Shown: positions 1 to 10,815 of the stretch, piece after piece
Position numbering within the stretch: the first letter of the stretch is position 1
Layout of the letters: the number at the start of each line of letters is the position of its first letter
Source of the DNA: Porites lobata
Taxonomy: Eukaryota > Cnidaria > Anthozoa > Scleractinia > Poritidae
NCBI GenBank assembly: GCA_942486035.1
Contig: CALNXK010000320.1
Coordinates: 41,001-105,000, forward strand
Length of the DNA: 64,000 nt
Reading direction: 5' to 3'
Program-made: the position numbers and the translations under genes
Notes under the pieces: generated by a model
Databases searched by the model: none
The model's input: only the letters and a program-made list of their open reading frames with translations
Told to the model about the DNA's origin: nothing

Positions 1-240
1 ATATGTCAAGAAAAAAGGTTACACTTCGAGTCCCAATATCCACATACACATTCTCAAGACTGATCACCATACATTTCCTTAAGGAATTAGTTAAGAGAAT
101 TTGACAAAAGACCAAAAGCATTTCCCCTTTAATGATCATTTCGTTATTTCTCATAACATTTTCTCTTGATTGTGTATTGAAATTATTAGAAGAAAATTGA
201 TCTTGGGCATGGAAAGTTGTGCAAAAAACCTTCAAAGGCA
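1..240. repeat. Dispersed repeat (CCAATATCCACATAC family), partial
   Basis: Shares CCCAATATCC, ATACATTTCCTTAA and GAGAATTTGA with 33713-33925 and 62496-62888. Cut by the window edge. The stretch 240-830 shows no gene. Confidence 0.6.
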
Positions 241-829
241 CCTTTCAAATTTTTCTAAGGCTTGATAAAGCTCTTCTGTTTTAGAGCAACTAAACAACAT
301 GAAATGAACTGGAAATATGCAAGAAAAATCAGTTCTCAATTTGCAGATAGTGAGGTTAATTTTAAGATATTTATTTTATACATTACCTCGGTATGTACTG
401 GTACATGTGTATACGGGATCTTTGTAATTTTATAAATATGAATTTACATGCTCAAGAATACAGTGTAAATACTTTATTGACATTATGTGTGCATGCTGGG
501 ATGTAAGAACAATTTTATCAGTTAATTGCATTAAAAATACTTGACCTGAAACTGATCATGAGCATGTGTTGTTTTGGGAAGAAACTACAAATTCCAATTC
601 TGGATTAAAAAAATAAAATACCAATTCTCATTTCAGCAAGTTCACATCACCTTCACGGGTTTCATATGCCTGGACCCTGAAAATGTACCTCTTTTTGGCA
701 TAGCCTCCTCATATAGGCCATTATAGAGAGTACCCCTTGGGGTTCTTACCTACAACACTTAGTAATTCATTAATGGTATTAAATTTCTTGTCTTTCAACC
801 CTTATCCTCACTTTTCACAAATCTGATGG

Positions 830-1400
830 TGTTCTGTTTCCTGAGTTCCCATTCTCTCGTTCCCATTTCTCCTCTTCCACCTCTTCTTTCACAGTTTACA
901 TATCCCTTTTTATTCCAAGCCCCACTTTAAATAATACTCTTCCAATCAAATTTCCTGCCTTAATACATCAGTTATCATCCCTTTTAACAAACACCACGGA
1001 GTACATTATATACACGTAATTCACTTTTATATGATGGTTTTCTGAGTTACCATTTCCTCTTTCTACTTTTTTTATTTCTCCTCTCCCAACTTCCACCTCT
1101 CCCTTCACAGTTTACACATCCCTCTTCTCAGCCCCTCGTGATTACATAAAACTCTTCCTATCAAATTTTCAGCCTTAATACATCAATTATCGTCCCTTTT
1201 TACAAACACAGTGGGGCACATGCATGGTACACATAATTTACTCTTATACATTCAATGTTTTTCTGAGTTACCATTCCCTCTTTCTAACTTCCCATTTCCC
1301 TTCTCCCAACTTCCACCTCTTCTTTCACAGTTTACACATCCCTCTTGTCAGCCCACTCCTACCCTTACATAGTACTCTTCCTACCATATTTCCAATAGTG
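830..1400. repeat. Pyrimidine-rich tandem repeat, about 210-bp unit
   Basis: Units begin with TTCTGAGTT near 838, 1040 and 1262. Each contains CTTTCACAGTTTACAYATCCC and AATACATCARTTAT. Nearly three copies. No coding signal. Confidence 0.75.
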
Positions 1401-1473
1401 AGCAGTATTCCTCTTGGTTTAGTGTCTAGGAGCTGTGGTCCACTAGGTTGAAAATCATCTCTCACTGACCTGC

Positions 1474-4400
1474 CTACTGTCTGGAATCAGTATCACAGAG
1501 AACAAAGCCAAGGTTCTCGTACAGTTTAATAGCAGCATTTCTATAAACCTCAGTAATAAGATACACTGATTTTTTTCCATGTTCTTTATGGTATTTGAGA
1601 ACATGAAGAGTAAGCACCCTGCCCAGCCCACACCTTTGGTACTTGGGTATGACTGCTAACCAATGTAAATGGCCAACAGAGGTATCAAGCTCATCTTGCC
1701 AGGCAAATGCAGTTGCTACATATCTCTCTCCATGTCTAATGAAGAAAAAGCCATCTTCCCTGAAAAGAGCTGGATTTGATGCATACCTAGTGAAGCAAAC
1801 AAAAATAGTATTTTAAATTTTGATTTCCACCTTTTCGGCATGGCAGAATTTACTTGGACTGATCCCTGATGCAGTACATGTAATTGTGAATGCTTTCACG
1901 TAAGTGTAGCCTTTAATATGACTATGTAAATACAGTCGACTCCCGATAACTTGAACCCTCGCTAACTCGAACCTCACGCTAACTCGAACCAAAATCGATT
2001 TCCCCTGGATTTCCGTCATACATTCACTGTAATTTTACCCTCGGTAACTCGAACCCTCGATAACTCGAACTCCCGGTAACTTGAACCAATTTTCGTTTCC
2101 CTTCAGGTCATTTTCTATATAATTTTACCCTCGATAACTCGAATCATGTTTTGAGCCCTTAAAAAGTCGGGAAAAAAGTCATCTACTGGCATCCGAAACA
2201 TTGAATTTTGGATTTCCTATTGACGTGTTGTAGGAGTGTAGTTTACTAGTGGAGGCTAATGTTGATTGCCACAGGCTAACGTGAAGCAGCTTTTCTTCTC
2301 AAAACAGTAAAACGCATGCTCTATTTAGGCTATGTTTCGTTACGTTACATTCTGATCTATAATCTAAAAGTATCTTTTAATTTTCACTTGACATTTCTAC
2401 TATTAAATGTGATTAAAATGTTCACTGTGCAGTCAAAACTGTTTTTTACCTTTCTCTCGGTTATTTTCTTCGAACTCCCGGTAACTCGAACTCCCGATAA
2501 CTCAAACCTTTTTCCATTTCCCTTGAAGGTTCTAGTTATCGGGAGTCGACTGTAATTTATAAAATAAATGCTTTTCTATTACCTCATTTATACCCAATAA
2601 CAGTAGCTTTTAATATAGGCAATCAAAAGACGACAACTCATTTGCATTGTGTTTTATACTTCTGACACTATATTTGTATTTGTATTTGTATTTATTTAAT
2701 TGCCACACAATTACAATTACAAAAAGATGCCAAAAAAAATTGTAGGAAGAAATGGCGAGGAGGCCTAAGGGAAACTAATTAATTAGACCTCCTCAATTAC
2801 AATTTTTCGAAGATGGCATAAAAATTACGGTGACGGATACAAAATAATATCAGGTGGAAAATTAAAATAACAATCAATATTACGGAAGTTTATAAATGTT
2901 GAGAATTAAAAGGCTTTTTGCCAAGATTTTTGTTGGAGTATACTAATAATAAAATATTATTACAAATAAATGCCTTCAGTGCTCTTTTAAAAGAAAAGGT
3001 GAGGAGGCGTTGATGATGTTGGTGTTTAAGGTATTGTAAAATATATTGCCCAATCAGGAAAGATGTTGGCACTTGTCTGTTTCTTAGGAAATTTTTCATG
3101 AGCGTCTAATGCACTTTTGATTTGACAATGATGCCAATAATTCTAGAATAAGTTAAATCAGTTTTTTTGTTAAGAAATGCACATAATTTAACGCTCACAT
3201 AAATACTACAAAGTTGTTTTGGAATGTCATAAATCAAAAAACAGCTGGTTATCAGAGGGTAAAAACAATATATTATTCACATGCATAGGTTCAAGATGCT
3301 AAATATTGAACTTAGAAGTTTTTTCTTTCACATTTTCACGGATGGCCAAAACAAAGTTAGTAATTGAACAAGGCAAGTTAAACTAAATCAAATTCCCTGT
3401 TAAAAGGTGCAAAACCAGAGAACATAGAGAGGGAATATTAATTGTAGCTTAACTTTCAACCTTGAAAAATCCATTTAAAAATTATTGCTTAAATTTTACC
3501 AATTCAATCACTTATAACTTGTAACTTCTGGCAGTATAAAACACGAAAAAAGACAGAAAAGTTATAAGGATGTGTGGTAAACTATTACTCATTTAAATGC
3601 AGAAAGTCTTTTTTACAATGCCATAACAATAATACTGGTGCACCAACAATGTGTATATATAGCTATCAACAAAACAGGTAAATAGGTGATGAATGTGGGA
3701 AAAAAACCAAGTTAACTATATTGAGGGGTCTAAAATGAGACTTACAATAATGGAATCTACATAATCCAAGATAAACGACTTTTATAACAGTTTTAACAAG
3801 GAGGTTAAAAAGATAGAGAAGTTGACTAAAATCAAGATTCCTAAATTTGTATTGAATAAAAATAATAACCACTACAATTTTGGGCAACCAGCATTATTCA
3901 AGGGTGGTATTAGTATTGGTATGTGTTGAGTGAACTATACTAATAAAAATATAATTATTATGAACCTCATTGCATCACTGTTACTTTTAAGCAGGTTTCA
4001 AAAAACGTCCTGCCTAGTAGTCTGGGACAAGTAAATTTTCTTGCTGGGTAAGTACCTTTACTGTCAAACTCAGACAACTGTGAAAACCAGAAAAATTTCA
4101 GGAATGTTGGTTGTGTCTTGACCAATCACAATAAAGTATACATATGACATGCGAGAAAACCTCCAAACCACAAACTAATTACCTTTGCTTTTTGCGGTTT
4201 AGTTTTCTCACGCCTTATTGGCTACCTCCTCGCTACACAGTAACATTCCATTAATATTTCTGGTGTTCATGGTTTTGTGAGTTTCACAGTAAAAGCTTAC
4301 TGGTCCAATGGGCAAGAGACAAAGCAAGTCATCCTCTAACAAATCATAAACTAAGACCAGCAAGAAGTGGCCCTAGGCAAGCAAAATATGACAGCTGCTT

Positions 4401-6763
4401 GCCCAAAGGACAAGCTGGAATTCAAGTCTTTTTCAAGCCCTGTTAAATGATACAATGTACACTAGATTACGCATACTATCCTGGGTGGTCTGTTACTATC
4501 CGGTCAGTGTAAAACGCAGACTGCGGACTGTTGTTTTCACCACGCAAATGAGTACACTGTATATGACGACAATAGCACGTTTGTTTTCTAACCCTCAAAA
4601 CAATAGTCCGCAGTCAGTCTGCAGTCTCCATTTACACTGCCCCATTACTATCACAACTTGGCAGTAACTTACAAAGCCTTAAAGTGAGTGAATTAAATAT
4701 AGCAGTGGAAATTCCAAGCAACGCCCGCACTTTATTATAAGTGAACTTTCCACATTATAGTATCATTCTCTTTGCAATCAGTGAACGTTCTACGTTGTTA
4801 GTGTACCTAGCAATTCAGTAAATTTTTTTTTCTCTTTACAAGTATCTATCTCCGTTCAGGGAGCATCACGTTTGGTCTTAGGCAATAATGACCTATTTAA
4901 CCCCAATTGAGTTGGTGTACATTTAACAATAACCAACAACTGAAAACAAAAAAAGAACATTGTAATCATATTGACCTTTCCACAAATCGCTCTGCATTCC
5001 AAGAAGCAGCAAAATCACCAAATGCTTGTTGCACTATTAGAAGAAATGAGGTACAAATTACAGAGTAACAGAGATCAATAACAATCAGATAACAATTTTG
5101 TGGAGTATGAAAAGAAACAGTCATGTCACAAACTTATAGTGTGTAGCCTGGTCAATCCTTTACAGTGCCGAAGGGCTCATATGTTAGGCTAACATGTTTT
5201 CTTTATTTAGTCATATTATTTTCTGGGCACTTCAGAGTTTCCATTGTTTCTCATTATTACTCTATTTTGTAATTTTCAATCAAGGACCCTCCCTACTGGA
5301 AAAAACTTTGCATAACTGATGCCAGCATTCTCAATAAAGAATTTAAAATATCTTTTATTTCTCTGAAAAAGCCATTCCTGAGATATTAAAATGTTAGCCA
5401 CTGAGGCAGGTGCCTTTTTCAAATTAAGGGAATATGGATATCCATAAAGGAAAGCATGGCTTTTACAGTGGGAGATTGTTTAGAGAAATATTCTTATTAT
5501 GCGGTACAGCTGTTTGATTGCTTTGTCATCAGTGATGAAAATAAAAACACTCACCTATTTCAATCCATTTATTTTCATCCCCAGGCTGAGTTGAAAGGGC
5601 CAACCAAAATAAATTACAAACATAATATTGAGTTATTATCTGTAAGCAGAGTTGCACAGAAGAACTACTCACAACACCTCATGACATTAAAAGTAGGCTG
5701 ACTGTTGGGGAAGGGGGGCTCTGGTTGGCAGGCAATGCAATTTTTCTACTTCATCAACTGATTTGGATACTTTGTAGTGGGTTGTTCTCCCAACACGCCA
5801 AATTCTATAGTTTTATGTTTATGCACAAGATTTCCACCCGGATGGGTTGTGTAAATGGTACGCACCCCTCCCTTCACTGCCTGAGCTGTACTCAAAGTCA
5901 AGCAAAGCACGATGAACAACAGCTAGCATTTTTTAACGTCTTAAGTTGAACTTACTGCAATATTATTGTTTTGTATGTACAATCTGTTTTGTGTTTCTAA
6001 ATGCCTGTTTGTAAAGATTGCCATAAAAATAAATAAATGAATGAATTAATTAATAAATACATAAATGCAAAAAATTTTCTTTTCATTCCCACAGTTACAA
6101 ATCTCTATAGTTTGAAAGTCACGCAGCAATAAAGATGGTCATATTTCAAGCAAGCTTTGACAGACCTTTTTGAAATACCTATAATATTATTGTCATTTTC
6201 CCTACCCTACTATTTTCTTTCCTACCCTTTCATACAGGTATAAACCTGAAGCCTGAGGATGGTACTTCAGGGCCTCACATTATCTCATGTGTCCCATTAT
6301 GGAGAGTAACCACCTCGATCTTCCGGTTCAGTTCAATGTTCCCTTTCCCCAGAGAAAACAGTCGACTGCTGCGAAAAGTCTGATAAGCTTGTATCGTTAC
6401 AACAACGGTATAGGTGACCTTTTCCGAGAAGCACTTAAAGGAGTTATAGCCAATATTTCAGCAGAATATAAGACTTACTGTAGTGTATCATCCAGCTGAT
6501 GAAAACAGCTGATCAAACATTCCCTGCTAGTAGAGGCCGCTCAAACAGGGCCCTTGTTAAGAACAATTTGCTCCCAGAAACGACCCACCAGATAACTTTG
6601 AACCATAAATGATTTGTCTGACGTTGAAAAGTCGTATAACTCTTACCTTCCAAGTGCAAATGTCGAAGTCTGCTCTTATTTTAATGTCTGGAAGGACGGT
6701 TTCCTGGAGATCAACAAACTCAAGACGACAACTCAAGACTGGTCGCAGTTTTTGGGTGGGCAC
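1474..6763 (-). CDS. GNAT-family N-acetyltransferase, four-exon gene
   Basis: Likely transfers acetyl from acetyl-CoA to an unidentified amine. Exons on the minus strand: 6763-6647, 5585-5555, 5033-4976 and 1786-1474. All have AG/GT borders, and phases 0, 1 and 2 match at each junction, giving about 172 aa. The last exon shows the GNAT core: HLHWLAVIPKYQRCGLGRVL carries the Q-x-x-G-x-G acetyl-CoA loop, followed by LYENLGF near the C-terminus. The N-terminal part reads PGDENKWIEI then QQAFGDFAASWNAERF, a common opening for GNAT domains. The stop TAG is at 1476-1474. The start is unclear: no ATG lies in frame in the first exon, and an in-frame TAA precedes the GTG at 6763. The donor of exon 3 (GTCAAT) is weak. 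The first exon lies next to a divergent MCM7-type promoter. Domain assignment is strong; substrate unknown. Confidence 0.8.
1933..2552. mobile_element. Non-autonomous pogo/Tigger-like element
   Basis: Inverted ends CAGTCGACTCCCGATAACT at 1933 and 2552, flanked by TA on both sides. Repeats of GGTAACTCGAAC lie near each end. It sits in GNAT intron 3. No transposase frame. Confidence 0.8.
2680..2810 (-). repeat. Possible retroelement 3' end with TATTTG tail
   Basis: A short TATTTG run followed by TTAATTGCCACACAATTAC resembles LINE or SINE 3' tails seen elsewhere in the window. No coding remains. Weak. Confidence 0.3.
4504..4639. mobile_element. Palindromic MITE in GNAT intron 3
   Basis: CAGTGTAAAACGCAGACTGC at the left is matched inverted by ...GCAGTCTCCATTTACACTG at the right. 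AT-rich centre. Confidence 0.65.
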
Positions 6764-6918
6764 TTAAACTAAAAGCTTACATGAAGTTGTAACCACTGCC
6801 AAGTCCCAAAACACCCACAATTCAATACGACATTAGACTTTTCGCGCCAAATTTGTCACATGTTACAAGAAGCTTCACAAGCTGTTTCATCCACGCTAAG
6901 TAGAAATCTTCGCAAAAC
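6764..6918. promoter_or_regulatory. Bidirectional promoter copy 1 (GNAT / displaced MCM7 exon 1)
   Basis: Intergenic stretch between GNAT exon 1 (minus) and the displaced MCM7 exon 1 (plus). It holds a full palindromic E2F-type site, TTTTCGCGCCAAA at 6839-6851, 68-80 bp before the ATG. It is followed by ATTTGTCACATG, also present in copy 2. MCM genes are classical E2F targets; activity here is inferred. Confidence 0.65.
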
Positions 6919-6943
6919 ATGCCTGATTATCAAGCCGAAAAAG
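6919..6943 (+). pseudogene. Displaced copy of MCM7 exon 1 with intact donor
   Basis: These 25 bases are identical to MCM7 exon 1 (24378-24402), with the same ATG, the codons for MPDYQAEK and the same GTTTGTA donor. Homology continues through the start of intron 1 to about 7045 and fades at the position of the exon 2 acceptor. The copy lies about 17.6 kb upstream of MCM7 exon 2 on the same strand. It is either a relic or a distal alternative first exon. Confidence 0.85.
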
Positions 6944-7106
6944 GTTTGTATGGGTTTCGATTTTGAAATATTGTGTTTAGTACAGGTGTTGTAACTAAAT
7001 ATGCCAGTTTTCAGATTTATTCTGTCTTGATGAGGTGTTTTTCTGCAATGTTTACCTCGTGTACCTGTTAGTCTCAGCTGTAGTCTGCAGACGTCTGCGT
7101 TTGTCG

Positions 7107-7174
7107 TAGCCTGTGTACAGCCGCCCCTCACCTCAAAAATTTTTTTGACGTGAGGGGCGGCTGTACACAGGCTA
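7107..7174. mobile_element. 68-bp perfect-hairpin MITE with 9-bp target duplication
   Basis: The arms 7107-7131 and 7150-7174 are perfect inverted copies (TAGCCTGTGTACAGCCGCCC...). They are flanked by CGTTTGTCG at 7098-7106 and 7175-7183. A 9-bp duplication is typical of Mutator-like elements. Confidence 0.75.
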
Positions 7175-7558
7175 CGTTTGTCGCACACCGTTATAAAATT
7201 GAAGTCATGAAAATATGCTTTTTTGGTTTGTTTTTTGATACCTTTCCACCCAACACGCGTACCCGGTTTTTCACCTTTAATGTTAATAATTTGCACAAAA
7301 AACAAAACAAAACATCTTTACATTCTGGATACTCTCTGACTTACTTTTCACAGACATCAAGCTGTTTTGATATTCGGAAGAAAAGAGATTCACCGGTCTC
7401 ACTTTATTCAAAAATTACATGTGGACTTTTAAGTGTTAAAACACGTAAGACGCAGTACTCGCGTGCGACCCACGACCCATGACCCACAACCCAAAACGCA
7501 CGACCCATGACGCACTACCCACGACCCACCTACCCACGCGATTCAGCCATCCTTAAAT

Positions 7559-7781
7559 GGGGCGTCGATAAAACCCGGAACATGGAACATCCCGGAACAT
7601 CCCGGAACATGAAAAAATTAAAATATGTTTTTATGAAAAATAATTAATTAATTAAATAATAATATTAATAATAAAAATAATAATAAATAATAAAAAGAAC
7701 AATAGATAGAAAACAATTTTTGCAAAAATTTATAATAACAAAATAAATAACATAGCATAACATAACATAAAAACGAAAAAT

Positions 7782-7812
<31 letters not shown>

Positions 7813-8836
7813 AAGAAACTGGTATCATCTCCGAGTATGAGAAAACAATATTTTGTCGCAATGAATTTTTTTGGCCGAGTGAGGGTCCATTCAAATGACA
7901 GTAATGAGTGAAGGCTTGCTTCTAAATTCAAAATATATTAAAATGGGTCGCGAGGAGGGGGTTTTCAAGCTTTCCTCACACAGCTACCTCTTGTAAATGG
8001 TTGCCATGCAGCTTAACGGTTATCAATTTACAGCTTTGGACTTGGATAACTAAATTAAAGATTCACATTCGCCGTGAATAGTTGCGGTGGCAGTGGTAGT
8101 GCAGCGGTAGTTGCTAACTGTTATCAGTTAGCCTGAATTGTAGCCGTCTCCCCGCAAACTCCTCTTGCGACTCGAGGAGACGTCTGAAACATCATGCCGA
8201 CTGTAAACAGTATAGAAACTACTACGAATGTGAGTATTGTCCACTAAAATCCAAAGACAGGAGCCCCTATAGTCTTCTTAAGTTCACAGAGCCGCCTAGT
8301 CTGCAAGTAATTCATGTCAACCTCAAGACGAAGCAAAGCACCTCAAGTAAGCAAATGTCGGTTATATATAAGGAGACTATATGTTGGCTTGAAATGAGCT
8401 ACTTACCGACTTGGCTTGACATGACATATACTGCACCGACATTTCAGACCATCGCAGAACCGTAAATGGATAACTGCCAAATGATTAACTCATGCCAACA
8501 ATTAAAAGGGGTGGCTGTGCGAGGAAAGCTTAAAAAACCTCCCTCCTCGCGGTTTGAATTTAGAAGCAAGCCTTCACTCATCACTGTCATTTGCATGAAC
8601 CCTCACTTGCCCAACAAATTTTAATTGTTGCGACAAAATTTTGTTTTTTTTTACCAGTTTCTTTTCCTTGCTTATTTCATTATTTTTCGTTTTTTTTTGT
8701 TATTTTACGACATTATTAATTTTTACAAAAATTATTTTATTATTATTATTTTATTTTATTTTTTTTCATGAAAATTATTTTTATTTTTTCATGTTCCGGC
8801 ATGTTCCGGAATGTTCCGGGTTTTATCGACGGCCCC
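7559..8836. mobile_element. Foldback element with long inverted arms
   Basis: The ends are GGGGCGTCGATAAAACCCGG and, inverted, GGGGCCGTCGATAAAACCC. Inverted homology extends inward for several hundred bases: 7840-7980 pairs with 8510-8640. Repeats of GGAACATCCC lie near both ends. A TYAAAT target duplication (7553-7558 and 8837-8842) is confirmed by the empty site in copy B (15690-15695). No transposase is seen. Confidence 0.85.
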
Positions 8837-9163
8837 TCAAATGTGTGCAGTGGCCCTAACCTTACATGAAAGCTGACCATTTGAAACAAGTGCTTAACCC
8901 TAATCACTAAAAAAAACCCAATTGCTTAACCCTAATAACTTATATACAAGCCAAAGCCCCAACCTTACACAAAAAGTTAACATTCGAAATAATGAATTGA
9001 TTCTAAAATCTTTTTACCAAAAACATTGATATTAAAAAAATTATTTAGGTTTAAAATAAACTAGTTTTAACAAAAGAGGAAAATAAACTAGGTTTATAAA
9101 AATAGACTAAGTTGAAAAATACGCTATGCTGAAAATCCTAAAAAGAAATTTGACCTCTAACAG

Positions 9164-9295
9164 AGGGCTGTCACTAAGATTTAAAGTTCCCAACAAGTGG
9201 GCAGAGAATCAAACAGCTAGGTTTTTTTTCTTCTATTTTCCTTTGAATTGACGGCTGGGGGAAGTCCCTGGCCCCTGCATCTTGATGTCAGCCCA
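9164..9295 (-). mobile_element. MITE-derived 3' end of RING gene A
   Basis: Matches, on the minus strand and with an internal deletion, the complete MITE at 62609-62786: the G-rich GGGGCCAGGG block, GGAAAATAGAAGAAAAA, CTAGCTGTTTGATTC and the end ATCTTAGTGACAGCCCT. It supplies the last codons, stop and start of the 3'UTR. Confidence 0.75.
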
Positions 9296-10195
9296 GTGAC
9301 ATATCAACATAAATATACAAATTAAAACCATGGAAACCAGCAAAGTGCAGAGTACATCTTGTATACTGCCAGTTTGCTCCATCTCATCGTGGAAGTTATC
9401 ATTGTTGTCTTCAACACCACTGGAGGATGAGTCTGTCTGTGCCTCTCTCTCCAATACTTCGAACCTCTGTTCTTTATTGGTGGAGACCTCATCAACAATA
9501 AAAACTTGCGCCACTTTTCCTAACATCCAATTTTTTGGATATTGCAGCTTACTTTTAGCCCCCCTTGCATTCTCCAGTATTAGTCTGGTTGAAGGGAAGC
9601 ATATAAAACAATCTGGGCAAAATGGCTTTCTTCTATTGCATTTTTGTTTCTTTTTCCATTCCCTTATGCAGTGTGTGCAAAAGGAATGGCCACAAACCAG
9701 AGTATGTGGCCTTTGCACTACTTCTCTACAAATACTGCACACCAGCACTTCTTCAATTGCCCGTAACCTAGCTTCACTAATTTTCAGTTTCTCTGAAATT
9801 TCAGTTATTAATGAGGGCAGCTGACAATTTTCCATTTCTGTATAAACAAAGGCGATATGGGGCCGCTGCACCGATTGTTCGCAATTGTTTTCTTTTGCCT
9901 GACGAACTGCAGGCTGCTTTGTCATCGGGCTTGTCTTTTCTAATAGGGTTACTGATGCAGGTTGCATCTTGTTCCATGAAGAACTCAACTGTGTTAAATC
10001 CAAAGTTTGCTCTTCCCTCTCTACTGGAGCTTTTTGTCCTTGTCCTCTTGGTTTATCGCTTATTCCTACCCCATCTAAAATCCAACCTTCTGTTGAACAC
10101 ATTTCGGCGAATTTGTGCTCAATCTCAGAAAGTACATCTCCTGTTTCACCCGAACTGTCCGGGACATAAAAAGCAACCTCAAAGAGTCTAGACAT
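9233..10195 (-). CDS. RING-HC protein with C-terminal membrane segment (copy A)
   Basis: Probable membrane-anchored E3 ubiquitin ligase. The 320-aa single-exon reading frame starts at the ATG at 10195 (MSRLFEV), a start shared with copy B. The open frame extends slightly upstream but only to a TTG, and an acceptor-like pyrimidine tract ending in CAG lies just before the ATG. The RING is about 60% along: CSIC, then CGHSFCTHC, then CPDC, a C3HC4 order. A Ser/Asp/Glu-rich stretch follows, then a hydrophobic segment of about 19 residues (VLCTLLVSMVLICIFMLIC) close to the C-terminus. The last residues (about WADIKMQGPGTSPS onward) and the stop match a MITE. The N-terminal 120 residues are not recognised. 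The RING is broadly RNF8/CHFR-like, but family membership is not established. It could be a retrocopy or one exon of a longer gene. Confidence 0.75.
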   Translation of the reverse strand: MSRLFEVAFYVPDSSGETGDVLSEIEHKFAEMCSTEGWILDGVGISDKPRGQGQKAPVEREEQTLDLTQLSSSWNKMQPASVTLLEKTSPMTKQPAVRQAKENNCEQSVQRPHIAFVYTEMENCQLPSLITEISEKLKISEARLRAIEEVLVCSICREVVQRPHTLVCGHSFCTHCIREWKKKQKCNRRKPFCPDCFICFPSTRLILENARGAKSKLQYPKNWMLGKVAQVFIVDEVSTNKEQRFEVLEREAQTDSSSSGVEDNNDNFHDEMEQTGSIQDVLCTLLVSMVLICIFMLICHWADIKMQGPGTSPSRQFKGK

Positions 10196-10388
10196 TCTGC
10201 TGAAGCAAAAATCAACCAAAGCTTAAGTCAGATGTTTGTAGCTGTAAATGTTTGGTAATCTCTCAGAAACTACTGCAAAAAATAAATGAGGAATACCACC
10301 CTTATGGTTTACGAATTTTATCCAACAGGAAACAATATGTACAATACAATGTGATAGACTCTATTGATGAACATAATTAACATGTAGG

Positions 10389-10815
10389 GTCCCACAGGGG
10401 TCTGTTCTTGGTCCACTTTTCTTATTAATATACGGTAACTGCTTCAACCAAAATGTTCTCTTTCACATTATTTGCTGATGACACAAACTAAATACAAGTC
10501 CAAATCAGTTGGTCACAATAACTAATAATGAATTAACAAAGCTTTCATTATGGTTCAAAGCACAGCTTGCTCACTTGCATATTTCTAAAACAAATTATAT
10601 TGTTATTCTCAAACAGAAAAAAAAATTAAAAGCAAGACCATAGATATCTTAAGATAGATGAAAGCATTGTTAGCAGAGTTAACGAATGCAAGTTTTTGGG
10701 TACAATAACAGATGAAAACCTTACATGTACATTAGAAACCTCACATCAATTAGAATACAAATCAAATATCAAAGTTAAAATATTGGAATCATGTTGAAAA
10801 TAGATCTTTATCTGC
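10389..10815 (+). mobile_element. Decayed LINE reverse transcriptase fragment (copy A)
   Basis: Plus-strand remnants read VPQGSVLGPLFLLIY, LFADDTN, then a block ending NECKFLGTITDENLT, the order of a non-LTR RT palm and thumb. Frameshifts and stops break it, including a deletion just after FADDTN. It predates the duplication because copy B has it too. Confidence 0.75.

Noticed and set aside
2890..3099. 69-codon minus-strand frame in GNAT intron 3
   Set aside because: No recognisable motif, splice context or duplicate; probably chance.
7474..7545. ACCCACG-type repeats and scattered CCCTAAC near 8.9 kb considered as interstitial telomere sequence
   Set aside because: Motifs are irregular and do not form a tandem TTAGGG array.
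8641..8859. Phe-rich open frame
   Set aside because: T-rich arm of the foldback element; low complexity.
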